From contig PGXY01000005.1 in NCBI GenBank assembly GCA_002839375.1, forward strand, positions 186,001 to 250,000: DNA of 64,000 nucleotides, written 5' to 3'. The DNA is from Spirochaetae bacterium HGW-Spirochaetae-1 (GTDB taxonomy: Bacteria; Spirochaetota; UBA4802; UBA5550). Made by a program: the position numbers and the translations under genes. The notes under the pieces are model-generated. The model did no database searches. It saw nothing but the letters and a program-made list of their open reading frames with translations, and had not been told where the DNA came from. Shown here piece after piece: positions 1 to 8,420 of the stretch (positions are counted from its first letter, which is position 1; every line of letters starts with the position of its first letter).

Positions 1-1
1 C

Positions 2-1159
2 AGCATATACCTGTCCCTGCTGTATCCACGGGAATTCCACCGGCCGGTATTGTATGTCATTATAGCCGTGGGCTCCCTCTTCAGCCTCATGGCTCCTTTC
101 TGCAACAGTCTAATCCTGTCCTGGCTGGTTCCCGTCTATGATTTCTTTGTCATTGCCTGTTCTTTTTACATGACATCCGTCATAATACTCGCTCTTAAGC
201 GGAAAAGACAGGGATCTCTTATATTCTTTTCCGGATACCTGATCATCCTGCTCACTATCATCAACGACATTCTCTATGACAATGCGTTCATCAAAACGGG
301 CTTCCTGTCACCTTTCGGCCTTTTTATCTTCATTCTATTCCAGACCATACTGCTGTCGCAGCGTTTCAAATGGTCTTTCCTGTCCCTCGAGGCCATGACA
401 AAAGAATTAAAAAATAATAATGATCATCTTCTCAAGGTGCTCATCAATCTCAGGGGAACCCAGGAACTGCTTATCAGGCAGGAGAAGAAGGCCGTTGTGG
501 GCAACCTGGCTTCTGGCCTGGCCCATGAGATCAAAAATCAGCTCCATTCGCTGTCTGTCCTGGAATTCATGGATGATAAACTCAATCACGAGGACCGCGA
601 ATATATACGCTATATTCTTGAAAGCCGTGACCGTATCAGCAGCATGGTGGATGAGGTCAGGGCCCTGGGAAAAGAGGAGGAAACCTCGTATACTTTTACG
701 CCGGTGCCCCTGTCCCGCATTCTTAAAGAGACCCTGGTGCTCATTAAAATTGATCCCGATGTTAAAAACCGGCATATCATGATAGCAGAGCACTTTTCCG
801 GTGAGGTCATGGCCGATAAAAACAAGATCATCCAGGTCCTCTTGAATCTTGTGAGAAACGCCGCCCACGCCTTAGAAAACAGAGAAAAGGGAATGATCAC
901 CATCCGCACGGACAAGCTTGAGGCAATGGCCGTTATCCATATAACGGATAACGGAAGGGGAATTAGCCCGGAGATACTGGATACGATCTGGGAGCCCTTC
1001 TTTACCACAAAGGGCGAGGAAGGGACCGGCCTGGGACTGCATATATGCCGGAGGATCGTGGAAGGACATGGCGGCACAATCGGCTGTGAATCGGTCAGGG
1101 GAGAAGGCACCACCTTCACTTTCTCGCTCCCCCTCGCCGATGGGAAAGAAAAGAGATGA
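2..1159 (+). CDS. 7TMR-DISM sensor histidine kinase, C-terminal part (5' end outside window)
   Basis: The reading frame is already open at base 2, so this is the 3' part of a longer gene; the first in-window start (TTG at 50) lies inside the membrane domain. Visible are about four to five hydrophobic helices, a short coiled linker, then a kinase core. The HisKA-like motif AHEIKNQL has its phospho-acceptor histidine at bases 524-526. The N box is NLVRNAAHAL, followed by the DNGRG and GTGLGL ATP-binding boxes. The sequence around the left edge (SLYPREFHRP) matches the same place in the next gene, so the two are paralogues. A membrane signal-transducing kinase is the expected role; no receiver domain is fused and no response regulator is seen nearby. 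The stop overlaps the next start by 4 bp (ATGA), so the two genes are translationally coupled. Confidence 0.88.
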   Translation, partial: SIYLSLLYPREFHRPVLYVIIAVGSLFSLMAPFCNSLILSWLVPVYDFFVIACSFYMTSVIILALKRKRQGSLIFFSGYLIILLTIINDILYDNAFIKTGFLSPFGLFIFILFQTILLSQRFKWSFLSLEAMTKELKNNNDHLLKVLINLRGTQELLIRQEKKAVVGNLASGLAHEIKNQLHSLSVLEFMDDKLNHEDREYIRYILESRDRISSMVDEVRALGKEEETSYTFTPVPLSRILKETLVLIKIDPDVKNRHIMIAEHFSGEVMADKNKIIQVLLNLVRNAAHALENREKGMITIRTDKLEAMAVIHITDNGRGISPEILDTIWEPFFTTKGEEGTGLGLHICRRIVEGHGGTIGCESVRGEGTTFTFSLPLADGKEKR

Positions 1160-3219
1160 CGGACAGCATAAAAATATCATTCCTTCGCAGAAGTCTCCTT
1201 ATCCTGGCCGCATCCATCACGGCGGCACTGGTGGCGATGTCCTGCACCGATACGGGCGCCGGGCCCGGGGCCGTCCGGGGAGTCATGGACCTGAGATCAT
1301 GGGACCCGTCAGTCGATGAGCCCCAGTCCCTCGCGGGGGAATGGGAGTTCTACTGGGGGCATTTCCTTTCTGAAGCTGAAATGACGCAGAAAACAATACC
1401 TGTTGCCATGGAGTATGTGAAGGTACCCCACATCTGGACGGGAACATCCTTCCGGGGCACGAGCCTTCCCGGAACGGGTTACGGCAGCTACCGGCTCAAG
1501 GTGCTCCTGAAAGACACGGGCGGCAAAGACATATCATCCTCCTGTCCGGATCGGAAACAGCTTGCACTTAAAATTTTCGATTCGGCATCGGCCTACACTC
1601 TTTACCTGGACAGGAAAAAAATCGCATCAAACGGCGTCGCGGCGACCTCTGAAGAGAATGCCGTTCCCCAGGAAAAACCCGTTATTGCCCGCTTTCTTCC
1701 ATCATCGCCATTCTTTTATATTACCGTTCATGTCTCAAATTATCATCACCGCAACGGAGGCCTGTGGAAAGAAATACAGATAGGGTCAAATAACAATATA
1801 AGCTCACTGCGCAGGCATAAACTGGCCTTTCAGTTATTTCTCGCGGGAAGCCTGATCATTATCGCCTCTAATTATCTGATCATGTATCTCCTGGGGAAAA
1901 AGGAAAGAGGCTATCTCTATTTCAGCATTTTTACCCTGCTCATCGCCTTCCGGAACCTGGTCATAGACGAAAAATTTCTCATGACCCTGTTTCCTTCTCT
2001 CGATTATGAAATTTTCATCAAGGCGGCCCACCTGTCGGTCTATCTGCCCATGCCCTTTTTACTCCTGTTTTTCCGATCGCTCTACCCCGAAGAAGTTCGT
2101 CCCTGGCATGTTAACTCCCTCACGATCTTCACGGCCATTATTTCATCAGTCGTGCTCGTGCTGCCGGTGCGGTATTATTACTGGACGCTGAACCTTTTTT
2201 TTATCGGAGTAGCCGCAGCAATCACACTGACAATTTACATCATCATAACAGCCATCATCCACCGTCGTAAATGGGCCCGGATGATTGCAGCCGTTACGGT
2301 TCTTTTCTCCCTTTTCGTCGCCCACGACATCCTGATATACCGCTCGCTGGTTTCCGAAACCAGCCTGCTCCCCCTGGGATGGCTCATCTTCGTCCTGTTC
2401 CATGCCTACATCCTTTCTTTCAACTATGCAAAATCCTTCAAGGACCTGGAGCTTGTTTCCGGCGTACTGGAAAAAAATAACGAGGAACTGGAAAGGTCCC
2501 TTGATGTGCTGAAAAACACCCAGGGCCGGCTTATCCTCAATGAGAAGAAGGCCGTCGTGGGCAGCCTGGCAGCCGGCCTCGCCCACGAGATAAAAAATCA
2601 GCTCAGCACCATATCATATCTGGAATTCATCGAGGATAAATTCAGCGAGGATGAAATGGTATTCGTGCGGTTTATCTATGACAGCCGGGACCGCATCAGC
2701 AGCCTTGTCAATGAAGTACGGGCCCTGGCAAAAAACGAGGAGATCCATTACCCTCTCCAGCTTCTCACCATGAAGAATGTGATCGATGAAGCAGTGGTCC
2801 TGGCCCGGATGGACCCCGATGTTAGCACCAGGGAAATCGTCATGGAACACGGGTTCACCGGCGAGCTGGAAATCAATAAAAACCGGATTATCCAGGTGCT
2901 GCTAAACCTCATCAGGAATGCCGCCCATGCCATAGCAGACCGTGAAAACGGGAGGATACTGATACGCACTATACAGGACAACATACAATTAAAACTGGAG
3001 ATAATCGATAACGGTTCCGGCATGGATAATGTCACCCTGCAATCCATCTGGCAGCCCTTTTTCACCACCAAGGGAGACCGGGGCACCGGCCTCGGCCTCG
3101 ATATAAGCAGAAGAATCATCGAAGGCCATAGCGGGTCAATTTCCTGTATCTCTGAATCGGGAAAAGGGACAACTTTCACCATCCTGCTGCCTCTTCCCGA
3201 TTATTCATCAGTAAAATAA
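1156..3219 (+). CDS. 7TMR-DISM sensor histidine kinase with lipobox
   Basis: A 687-residue sensor kinase. The N-terminus is a signal sequence ending in AMSC, a possible lipobox with Cys30. An extracytoplasmic beta-rich 7TMR-DISM sensing domain follows (about residues 40-215), then seven hydrophobic segments (about 220-430), a linker, and the kinase core. The core has the phospho-acceptor in AHEIKNQL (His477), N box NLIRNAAHAI, DNGSG and GTGLGL. Its kinase half closely follows that of the preceding gene, so the pair arose by tandem duplication. They overlap by 4 bp and probably form one transcription unit. DISM ectodomains often bind carbohydrates or other small ligands, but no ligand can be read from this sequence. 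Confidence 0.9.
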   Translation: MTDSIKISFLRRSLLILAASITAALVAMSCTDTGAGPGAVRGVMDLRSWDPSVDEPQSLAGEWEFYWGHFLSEAEMTQKTIPVAMEYVKVPHIWTGTSFRGTSLPGTGYGSYRLKVLLKDTGGKDISSSCPDRKQLALKIFDSASAYTLYLDRKKIASNGVAATSEENAVPQEKPVIARFLPSSPFFYITVHVSNYHHRNGGLWKEIQIGSNNNISSLRRHKLAFQLFLAGSLIIIASNYLIMYLLGKKERGYLYFSIFTLLIAFRNLVIDEKFLMTLFPSLDYEIFIKAAHLSVYLPMPFLLLFFRSLYPEEVRPWHVNSLTIFTAIISSVVLVLPVRYYYWTLNLFFIGVAAAITLTIYIIITAIIHRRKWARMIAAVTVLFSLFVAHDILIYRSLVSETSLLPLGWLIFVLFHAYILSFNYAKSFKDLELVSGVLEKNNEELERSLDVLKNTQGRLILNEKKAVVGSLAAGLAHEIKNQLSTISYLEFIEDKFSEDEMVFVRFIYDSRDRISSLVNEVRALAKNEEIHYPLQLLTMKNVIDEAVVLARMDPDVSTREIVMEHGFTGELEINKNRIIQVLLNLIRNAAHAIADRENGRILIRTIQDNIQLKLEIIDNGSGMDNVTLQSIWQPFFTTKGDRGTGLGLDISRRIIEGHSGSISCISESGKGTTFTILLPLPDYSSVK

Positions 3220-3418
3220 TAACATCAACGAATATCCGCACTGAAAATTGTACTGCATCAATACAATGCGGCTCATCTTCAATCAGTATAGTATTTAAAA
3301 AAGAAAAATATTGCTTTCCCATCCCTGCCGGTTCATGATGTACCGTGAGAATAAACCGGGTCCCGGCCCGTTCAGTAAATCCCAGGACAACGATAAACAG
3401 AGAAAAAGGAGCAAACCA

Positions 3419-4051
3419 ATGATCAGCACAATGCAAAAATCAATCATTTTTATCCTGCTTTCATTCTTCACCGCAATGCAGCTGGGAGCACAGGATACCT
3501 GGAAACCCGTTATGGAAAAGGACGGCATCACCGTTTACACGCGCCCGGCCGAAGGATGCCCCCTTGACGAATTCAAGGGAGAAACCATAATCAAGGCAAA
3601 ACTCGAAACCTGCGTGGCAGTGCTCAGGGATGTTCCGGAACAGCCGAACTGGATGGGCGATTGTCTCGGCTCCCGGCTCCTCAAGACATTTGACAGAAAT
3701 CATATTGTAGCCTACAACATCCTCAACGCGCCGTGGCCCCTGAGCAACCGGGACCTCCAGATCGACACCCGGTTCGAGGAAGACTACAAGAACGGGAAGG
3801 TCGTCGTAAGCATGACGGTTTACCAGGAAGAGTTGGTCCCCGCAACAAAATATGTTCGGATCAAGGACTTCAGGGCCCAGTGCATCCTGGAAAAAATAGA
3901 CGATACCACGACAAAGGCAACCTATATTAACCGGGTGAATCCCATGGCTCCCGTACCCGGCGCCATCGCTAACATGTTTGTAAAGAACAATCCCTATATG
4001 ACACTTAAGGGATTCAAGAAAATGGTGACACTTAAAAAATATCAGCAATAA
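3419..4051 (+). CDS. Secreted START/SRPBCC-domain protein
   Basis: A 210-residue protein with a signal peptide (hydrophobic run IIFILLSFFTAMQLGAQ) and then a START-like lipid-binding fold. WKPVMEKDGITVYTR near the N-terminus, NILNAPWPLSNRD in the middle and YINRVNPMAPVPG toward the end are typical of bacterial START proteins. The ATG at 3419 is chosen because AAGGAG lies just upstream; an in-frame start further left would lengthen the protein in front of the signal peptide. Predicted role is periplasmic binding of a hydrophobic ligand; the substrate is unknown. It stands alone between the kinase pair and an MBL hydrolase. Confidence 0.78.
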   Translation: MISTMQKSIIFILLSFFTAMQLGAQDTWKPVMEKDGITVYTRPAEGCPLDEFKGETIIKAKLETCVAVLRDVPEQPNWMGDCLGSRLLKTFDRNHIVAYNILNAPWPLSNRDLQIDTRFEEDYKNGKVVVSMTVYQEELVPATKYVRIKDFRAQCILEKIDDTTTKATYINRVNPMAPVPGAIANMFVKNNPYMTLKGFKKMVTLKKYQQ

Positions 4052-4056
4052 ATGCC

Positions 4057-4080
4057 GCATCCCGTTAAATAAAGGGATGC
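4057..4080 (+). terminator. Hairpin after START gene
   Basis: GCATCCC and GGGATGC form a perfect 7-bp stem around a 10-nt AT-rich loop, starting 5 nt after the START-protein stop codon. No long T-run follows, so termination may be weak. Confidence 0.5.
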
Positions 4081-4091
4081 CCATAAAACAT

Positions 4092-4121
4092 TTGACAGCC
4101 CGTGGTCCCGGTGAATAGATA
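4092..4121 (+). promoter_or_regulatory. Possible sigma70 promoter of the MBL hydrolase
   Basis: A perfect TTGACA (4092-4097) is followed after 18 bp by TAGATA, a weak match to the -10 consensus, about 27 bp before the chosen start codon. The position right behind a terminator-like hairpin supports it, but the -10 match is poor. Confidence 0.35.
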
Positions 4122-4147
4122 TCATTTTGTTATGGTATCTTAAAACA

Positions 4148-5176
4148 ATGCGGAATATTTTCATGAAGCACACAAAAGAAACGGGCATCAATGAGGTATA
4201 TCCTTATATATATCGCGTCACTCTTCCCCTTCCCGGGAAAAAGCCGGGCCCCGTCAATGTTTATCTTTTTATCGGCGACACCATCACTCTCCTGGACACG
4301 GGCACCCTGCAGACTTATCCCATTCTCATGAAAGCCATAAGCAAGCTGGGCCTGGGACCGTCGGACATTAAACAGATCGTGTTCACGCACGGCCATATAG
4401 ACCATTACGGCGCCGCGAAAACTATTTTAAGCCATCAGGAAAAAGCGGCGCAGACCGTGGCCCATGCCGACGATGTACAGAGCATCGAAAAGGGCTACGA
4501 AGTGACAAAAAAGGTCACCAATGCTTTTCTGAAAAAAATGGGACTCCCGTATAAATACCGGGCAGCCATGATCTTCATGTCCCGGGTGTTCACGAAAATG
4601 TCCCGCCCCTGCCCGGTAACCCGCTACATCAGCGACGATGAACTTATCCAGTTGGGCAACTATACGGCCCGCGTGATACATACACCTGGACATTCCCGGG
4701 GATCGGTATGCCTGCATATTGAAAAGGACAACATTCTTTTCTCCGGCGACACGGTCCTCCCCCATATAACACCCAACGCCTTCGTGATGCTGGACCCTCA
4801 TCGGAAACTCCCCGTCCGCTCAAGCCAGGCGGAGTTCTATCATTCCATCGAGCGGATCGAGTCCCTGAAACCCGACACGGTGTTTCCGGCCCACGGCAAA
4901 ACGATCGAGGACCTGAAGAGCATCACGGACATGTACCGCAAAAATTACGCCGAACGCGACGCCGCCATTTTATCATTGCTGAAAAACGACGAGCACACGG
5001 TCTATGAACTGGCCTGGTCCCTCTTCCCCAATGAACTGGGACGGGGCGGAAGACGCCTTATCCTGGAGCTCTATCTTGCCATATCGGAAATATTCACCCA
5101 CCTGCAGGTCCTGGAAAAAAGGAACCTTGTCCACATGGATATTCGAAGGGGAACGGTTGTAGTTCGCAGGAAGTAA
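4148..5176 (+). CDS. Metallo-beta-lactamase fold hydrolase with C-terminal winged helix
   Basis: About 342 residues. The dinuclear metal site is clear: HGHIDH, then HTPGHSRGSV, SGDTVLP and PAHG, the usual order of MBL-fold metal ligands. The last 90 residues look like the winged-helix tail found in LACTB2-like and glyoxalase-II-like MBL hydrolases. Such proteins hydrolyse thioesters, lactones or RNA, and the exact substrate cannot be told. Start codons at 4148 and 4163 are both possible; neither has a strong ribosome site. The frame-shifted ferredoxin-like fragment at 5161 overlaps its last codons. Confidence 0.82.
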   Translation: MRNIFMKHTKETGINEVYPYIYRVTLPLPGKKPGPVNVYLFIGDTITLLDTGTLQTYPILMKAISKLGLGPSDIKQIVFTHGHIDHYGAAKTILSHQEKAAQTVAHADDVQSIEKGYEVTKKVTNAFLKKMGLPYKYRAAMIFMSRVFTKMSRPCPVTRYISDDELIQLGNYTARVIHTPGHSRGSVCLHIEKDNILFSGDTVLPHITPNAFVMLDPHRKLPVRSSQAEFYHSIERIESLKPDTVFPAHGKTIEDLKSITDMYRKNYAERDAAILSLLKNDEHTVYELAWSLFPNELGRGGRRLILELYLAISEIFTHLQVLEKRNLVHMDIRRGTVVVRRK

Positions 5177-5379
5177 AAGTTTTCGATCTAAAGGAACCGG
5201 TCGTATGGATAGCATCCGATATCACTGATTGTGCACTGTGCGGTAAATGTGTTGAAGTCTGCCCTGTAAATGCAAGAAGCAAGGGACTATTTTTACGGAA
5301 TAAAGCTGGAAGTCTGATGAAAGGTTATGCTCAGGGAAAAGGGAGTAAAGGCGACTGTACTCCAGGTCAGGATGCATAA
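5161..5379 (+). pseudogene. Orphan ferredoxin-like 4Fe-4S fragment
   Basis: In the frame beginning at 5161 the sequence encodes DCALCGKCVEVCPVNA, a textbook CxxCxxCxxxCP cluster motif, followed by about 35 residues and a TAA at 5377. The frame stays open leftward to about 5035 but has no ATG, GTG or TTG, and it overlaps the end of the MBL gene in another frame. With one cluster motif and no start codon, this looks like the remnant of an iron-sulfur protein. A short programmed-frameshift extension of the MBL protein cannot be excluded. Confidence 0.55.
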
Positions 5380-5407
5380 AAATCATTTGACATAGCAGGC
5401 ATAGGAA

Positions 5408-5447
5408 TGTCATTTATGTTAGTTAATAATAACTAACATAAATGACA
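5408..5447. promoter_or_regulatory. Perfect 18-bp inverted repeat, operator candidate
   Basis: The arms TGTCATTTATGTTAGTTA and TAACTAACATAAATGACA are exact reverse complements separated by ATAA. The element starts 16 bp after a TTGACA (5387-5392) and ends just before the AAGGAG ribosome site of the epoxide-hydrolase-like gene. This position suits a repressor operator. There is no T-run, so a terminator is less likely. The length and symmetry suit a TetR-type dimer pair; the TetR gene at 7557 is the nearest candidate. Confidence 0.65.
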
Positions 5448-5463
5448 ACAAGGAGAATCCCCC

Positions 5464-6288
5464 ATGGATTTAAGCAGTCAGTTTTTAACGATCAATGGTA
5501 TTCGGTTAAAAGTAGTGATTGAGGGCAACGGGCCCGATGTGATTCTGCTTCACGGTTTTCCCGATTCGTCCCAGGTATGGCGGAACCAGATCCCAGCTCT
5601 GGCTTCGGCGGGATTCAGGGTTATAGCACCCGACCTGAGGGGTTGTGGTGAATCTGACGCACCGACGGGGAAAAAATGCTATTCCGTCGATGCCATAATA
5701 AGCGATATTATTGAACTGATGAGGCAGTTGGGAATCCAAAAGACACGCCTGGTGGGTCACGATTGGGGCGCCAACATCGGATGGATATTTACCAGCTGCC
5801 ATCCCGGACTCGTGGACCGCTACGTAGCCCTTTCAGTGGGCCACACCCTGGCATATCGCAGATCCGGGTTGCGACAGGTTATGCGCGCATGGTACGCGGC
5901 CCTTTTTCTTGTGCCGGGTATTTCCGAGGCGGCTTTCCGGGCTTTCAACTGGCGCTTCCTGCGAAAGATATCGAATGATCATCCAGAAACCGAACAGTGG
6001 ATAGAGAACCTGTCACGACCCGGCAGATTGACTGCCGGGCTGCGATGGTACCGTGACAATACCATTACTATGCTCACCATGAAAGTGCCTAAAATAAAAG
6101 TACCCTGTATGGGAATCTGGAGCGACCGTGACGCCTTCCTGACGGAAAAACAGATGCTGGACAGTGAAAAATACATGGATGCACCCTGGCTGTATGAACG
6201 AATCGAGAACGTGGGCCACTGGATGCAGATGGATGCACCGGATTTGATAAACCAGCTGCTGAAGCGTTATCTTAAGCTGAACCTATAA
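5464..6288 (+). CDS. Epoxide hydrolase-type alpha/beta hydrolase
   Basis: A 274-residue cytosolic alpha/beta hydrolase without signal peptide. The oxyanion motif is HGFPDSS (residues 30-36). The nucleophile elbow is VGHDWGA, so the nucleophile is Asp100, the mark of the epoxide hydrolase/haloalkane dehalogenase branch rather than a serine esterase. The acid is probably Asp221 or Asp223 in SDRDAF, and the base is His252 in GHWMQMDAPD. Family members hydrolyse epoxides or haloalkanes by a covalent ester intermediate; the substrate here is unknown. The start is supported by AAGGAG 7 bp upstream. The gene sits behind a perfect palindrome, so it is probably repressor-controlled. Confidence 0.85.
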   Translation: MDLSSQFLTINGIRLKVVIEGNGPDVILLHGFPDSSQVWRNQIPALASAGFRVIAPDLRGCGESDAPTGKKCYSVDAIISDIIELMRQLGIQKTRLVGHDWGANIGWIFTSCHPGLVDRYVALSVGHTLAYRRSGLRQVMRAWYAALFLVPGISEAAFRAFNWRFLRKISNDHPETEQWIENLSRPGRLTAGLRWYRDNTITMLTMKVPKIKVPCMGIWSDRDAFLTEKQMLDSEKYMDAPWLYERIENVGHWMQMDAPDLINQLLKRYLKLNL

Positions 6289-6347
6289 AAAAGACGATAT
6301 GGTTATGCAAGGTTAAGGCTTTAAAAAGAACCATTGCAGCTTATAAT

Positions 6348-7352
6348 TTAATGTTTGCCAAGATTGGCCTGCAGGAAGTCCTCCATTTGCACAACGAGTT
6401 TTTCAAAGGGCTCACCCACGTACGGCTCAAAATGCCCCATGGGCAGGCCGATGTAGGTGGCATTTTTCATCAGCTTTGCCGCCTTGCGGGGACCGTCGGG
6501 TGGAAAGAGCGAATCATTTTCCGCCCCGATGACCAGGGCCGGGCACGTAATCTTCGCGGCATCGCTGATAGGCCGATAGAAGGTCAGGGTAAAGACGATA
6601 TTGGCCGGACAAAAGTTATCCTTCCCGAATGGCTCGGCATCGCTGCCTAATAAGTTCATCATGCCGGTCCAGGCATCGGCCGTGCTCATCATGCCGAACT
6701 CGCCGTCCGGCGTACTTGTGATAAGTACATTATGGCGGTGATCGGTGAATACGGCATCAAAAATATCCCAGAGGCCGTGGTATATCGCCCTGATCTGAAA
6801 GGACAGACTATAATTAAAGGCCGTGGTTATACCATCGGTAAAAGGTACCTGGGCAACAATTGCCGAAATGCCGGGATCGCGGGAAGCGATGACAGTCACA
6901 TGCCCGGCGCTGAAGGAGGTGCCCCACAGGGCAATGCATTTGGCATCCACAATATCCAGGGTACGCACAAACCTGATGGCCGCTTCCCAGTCATCAAGAT
7001 GCCGGGAGGGGTTGATGTAATTGCGGGGAAGACCTTCGCTGTCGTTGAAGCCGCGATAATCGAAGAGAAATACCGCCATGCCCCGCCGTGCGAACCGTTC
7101 AGCATAGGCTGGCAGCCTCATCCAGCGCTGGCCGCCGAAGCCATGGGCCATGATGACTACCGGGGGCTTGACTACGCCTTTTGGCAGATAAAGCCATGCC
7201 ATGCATTTATCGCCCTGGCTCACGAAGGTTTGATCAACCCGGTTGAAGCGAAATAAGCCGGTGCGGGATTGGCTTTTATTGACAGACGCCTCATTGGCAC
7301 TGGATATGAAAGTAAAGAATAAGAACACGAGAACCAGCCCTACTCTCATCAT
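6348..7352 (-). CDS. Secreted serine alpha/beta hydrolase (dienelactone hydrolase-like)
   Basis: About 334 residues with a signal peptide (VGLVLVFLFFTFISSANEA) and then an alpha/beta hydrolase fold. The motifs are MAHGFGGQRW (oxyanion loop), GTSFSAGH with nucleophile serine, an acid in AENDSLFPP and the catalytic histidine in MGHFEPY. It resembles the YcjY/dienelactone-hydrolase-like group. Three adjacent ATGs occur; the second or third (7352 or 7349) is favoured because GGAGG sits only 3 nt before the first. It is divergent from the TetR gene at 7557 and shares the intergenic palindrome, so the TetR protein may control both. Confidence 0.8.
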   Translation of the reverse strand: MMRVGLVLVFLFFTFISSANEASVNKSQSRTGLFRFNRVDQTFVSQGDKCMAWLYLPKGVVKPPVVIMAHGFGGQRWMRLPAYAERFARRGMAVFLFDYRGFNDSEGLPRNYINPSRHLDDWEAAIRFVRTLDIVDAKCIALWGTSFSAGHVTVIASRDPGISAIVAQVPFTDGITTAFNYSLSFQIRAIYHGLWDIFDAVFTDHRHNVLITSTPDGEFGMMSTADAWTGMMNLLGSDAEPFGKDNFCPANIVFTLTFYRPISDAAKITCPALVIGAENDSLFPPDGPRKAAKLMKNATYIGLPMGHFEPYVGEPFEKLVVQMEDFLQANLGKH

Positions 7353-7474
7353 CATAAACCTCCATTAGTCATAGCATGAATTTTCTATATGCTCATTTAA
7401 ATTGTTATGCCAGCACGGATAGAATTAACGTGCAAAAGCTTTTTTATCTAAACATGAAAGATATTTCATATTGT

Positions 7475-7510
7475 CAAGCAAAATATGAAAATAATTTCAT
7501 ATTTTGCTTG
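7475..7510. promoter_or_regulatory. Perfect 16-bp inverted repeat between hydrolase and TetR genes
   Basis: CAAGCAAAATATGAAA and TTTCATATTTTGCTTG are exact reverse complements around ATAA. A further copy of TTTCATATT lies at 7464-7472, giving three related half-sites. The element lies in the divergent intergenic region between the secreted hydrolase and the TetR gene, where an autoregulatory operator is expected. Confidence 0.65.
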
Positions 7511-7556
7511 CCTTATCCGGCATTCTATCTTCAGGTGAAAAAGCAGGAGAACATTC

Positions 7557-8195
7557 GTGTCAGAGCAAAAGAATAAAGCCAGGAACCCGGTACAAAAACG
7601 GGGAATAGAAACAAAAAAGAAGATCATTGAAGCCGCAGAGGCCCTCTTTGCTGAAAAGGGGTATCATAAAACAAATGCGCTGGAGATAGCAGCCCGGGCC
7701 GAGGTGGCAACCGGCAGCTTTTACGGCTATTTCAATAATAAAAAAGAAGTCCTTGTTGAAGTCATCAGGAATTTTTACGCCCATGCGTCAGAAAAGGTTC
7801 TCAATAGATACCAGGCCCAGGTTCAGGGCACCACTGCCGACAACTACCGGGAAGGGAAAAAATTAATCCATTTCATGATAGAAGCGCTCTATACAGCCCA
7901 TGAAGTCAATCCCGCTCTCCACCGGGAGCTCCTTGCCATGGTATTGCTGGACAAGGAAATCGAGCACATAAACCGCGAAGAGGAACAAAAGGTCATTACC
8001 GCCATGACATCATTATTGAACGCATACAGCGGGCATGTCCGCGTGAAGGATGTTGAGGCTGCTGCATTTCTTCTTTACCGGGTCAGTGAGGAAATCATTC
8101 ACCGCATCAGGATACTGGGAACTGATTTTGACAACAGGCGATTGATCACGGAGCTGGAGGATATGATCTGCCGGTATCTTCTCGAGGAGGGGTAA
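7557..8195 (+). CDS. TetR/AcrR family transcriptional regulator
   Basis: A 212-residue regulator. The N-terminal helix-turn-helix runs over about residues 18-60 (KKKIIEAAEALFAEKGY, then EIAARAEVATGSFYGYFNNKKEVL). The C-terminal all-helical ligand domain is divergent. Translation starts at GTG 7557 after AGGAG. It is expected to be a ligand-released repressor. The two long palindromes at 5408 and 7475 flank the neighbouring hydrolase genes and are the natural target candidates, but their arm sequences differ, so control of both by this one protein is not proven. Confidence 0.9.
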   Translation: MSEQKNKARNPVQKRGIETKKKIIEAAEALFAEKGYHKTNALEIAARAEVATGSFYGYFNNKKEVLVEVIRNFYAHASEKVLNRYQAQVQGTTADNYREGKKLIHFMIEALYTAHEVNPALHRELLAMVLLDKEIEHINREEEQKVITAMTSLLNAYSGHVRVKDVEAAAFLLYRVSEEIIHRIRILGTDFDNRRLITELEDMICRYLLEEG

Positions 8196-8355
8196 TGCGT
8201 ATATCCATTTCCCATAAGTGTCTTCCCGTGACACCGGGTCAGGCAATTTTTCCATTCGAAGTTGTGAAATCATTTTTTTTGAATTAATTTTTTACATAAA
8301 GGGATTACAGAGTGTATCAAAAAATGGGTTAAGGAGAGAGACTTCCGTTAAAAAA

Positions 8356-8393
8356 TCAATATATCTCAACTTTTCAATGTCAAGATATATTGA
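8356..8393. promoter_or_regulatory. 11-bp inverted repeat in the convergent gap
   Basis: TCAATATATCT and AGATATATTGA pair perfectly across 16 nt. It lies between the 3' ends of the TetR gene and the leftward lipoprotein gene, so it may be a bidirectional transcription stop, although no T-run follows. Nothing else was seen in this 225-bp gap. Confidence 0.4.
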
Positions 8394-8420
8394 TCAATTT
8401 CTGTGATTTTAGAACTTTTC

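Noticed and set aside
5408-5447. Rho-independent terminator
   Set aside because: The perfect palindrome has no GC-rich stem or T-run and lies between a -35-like box and a ribosome site.
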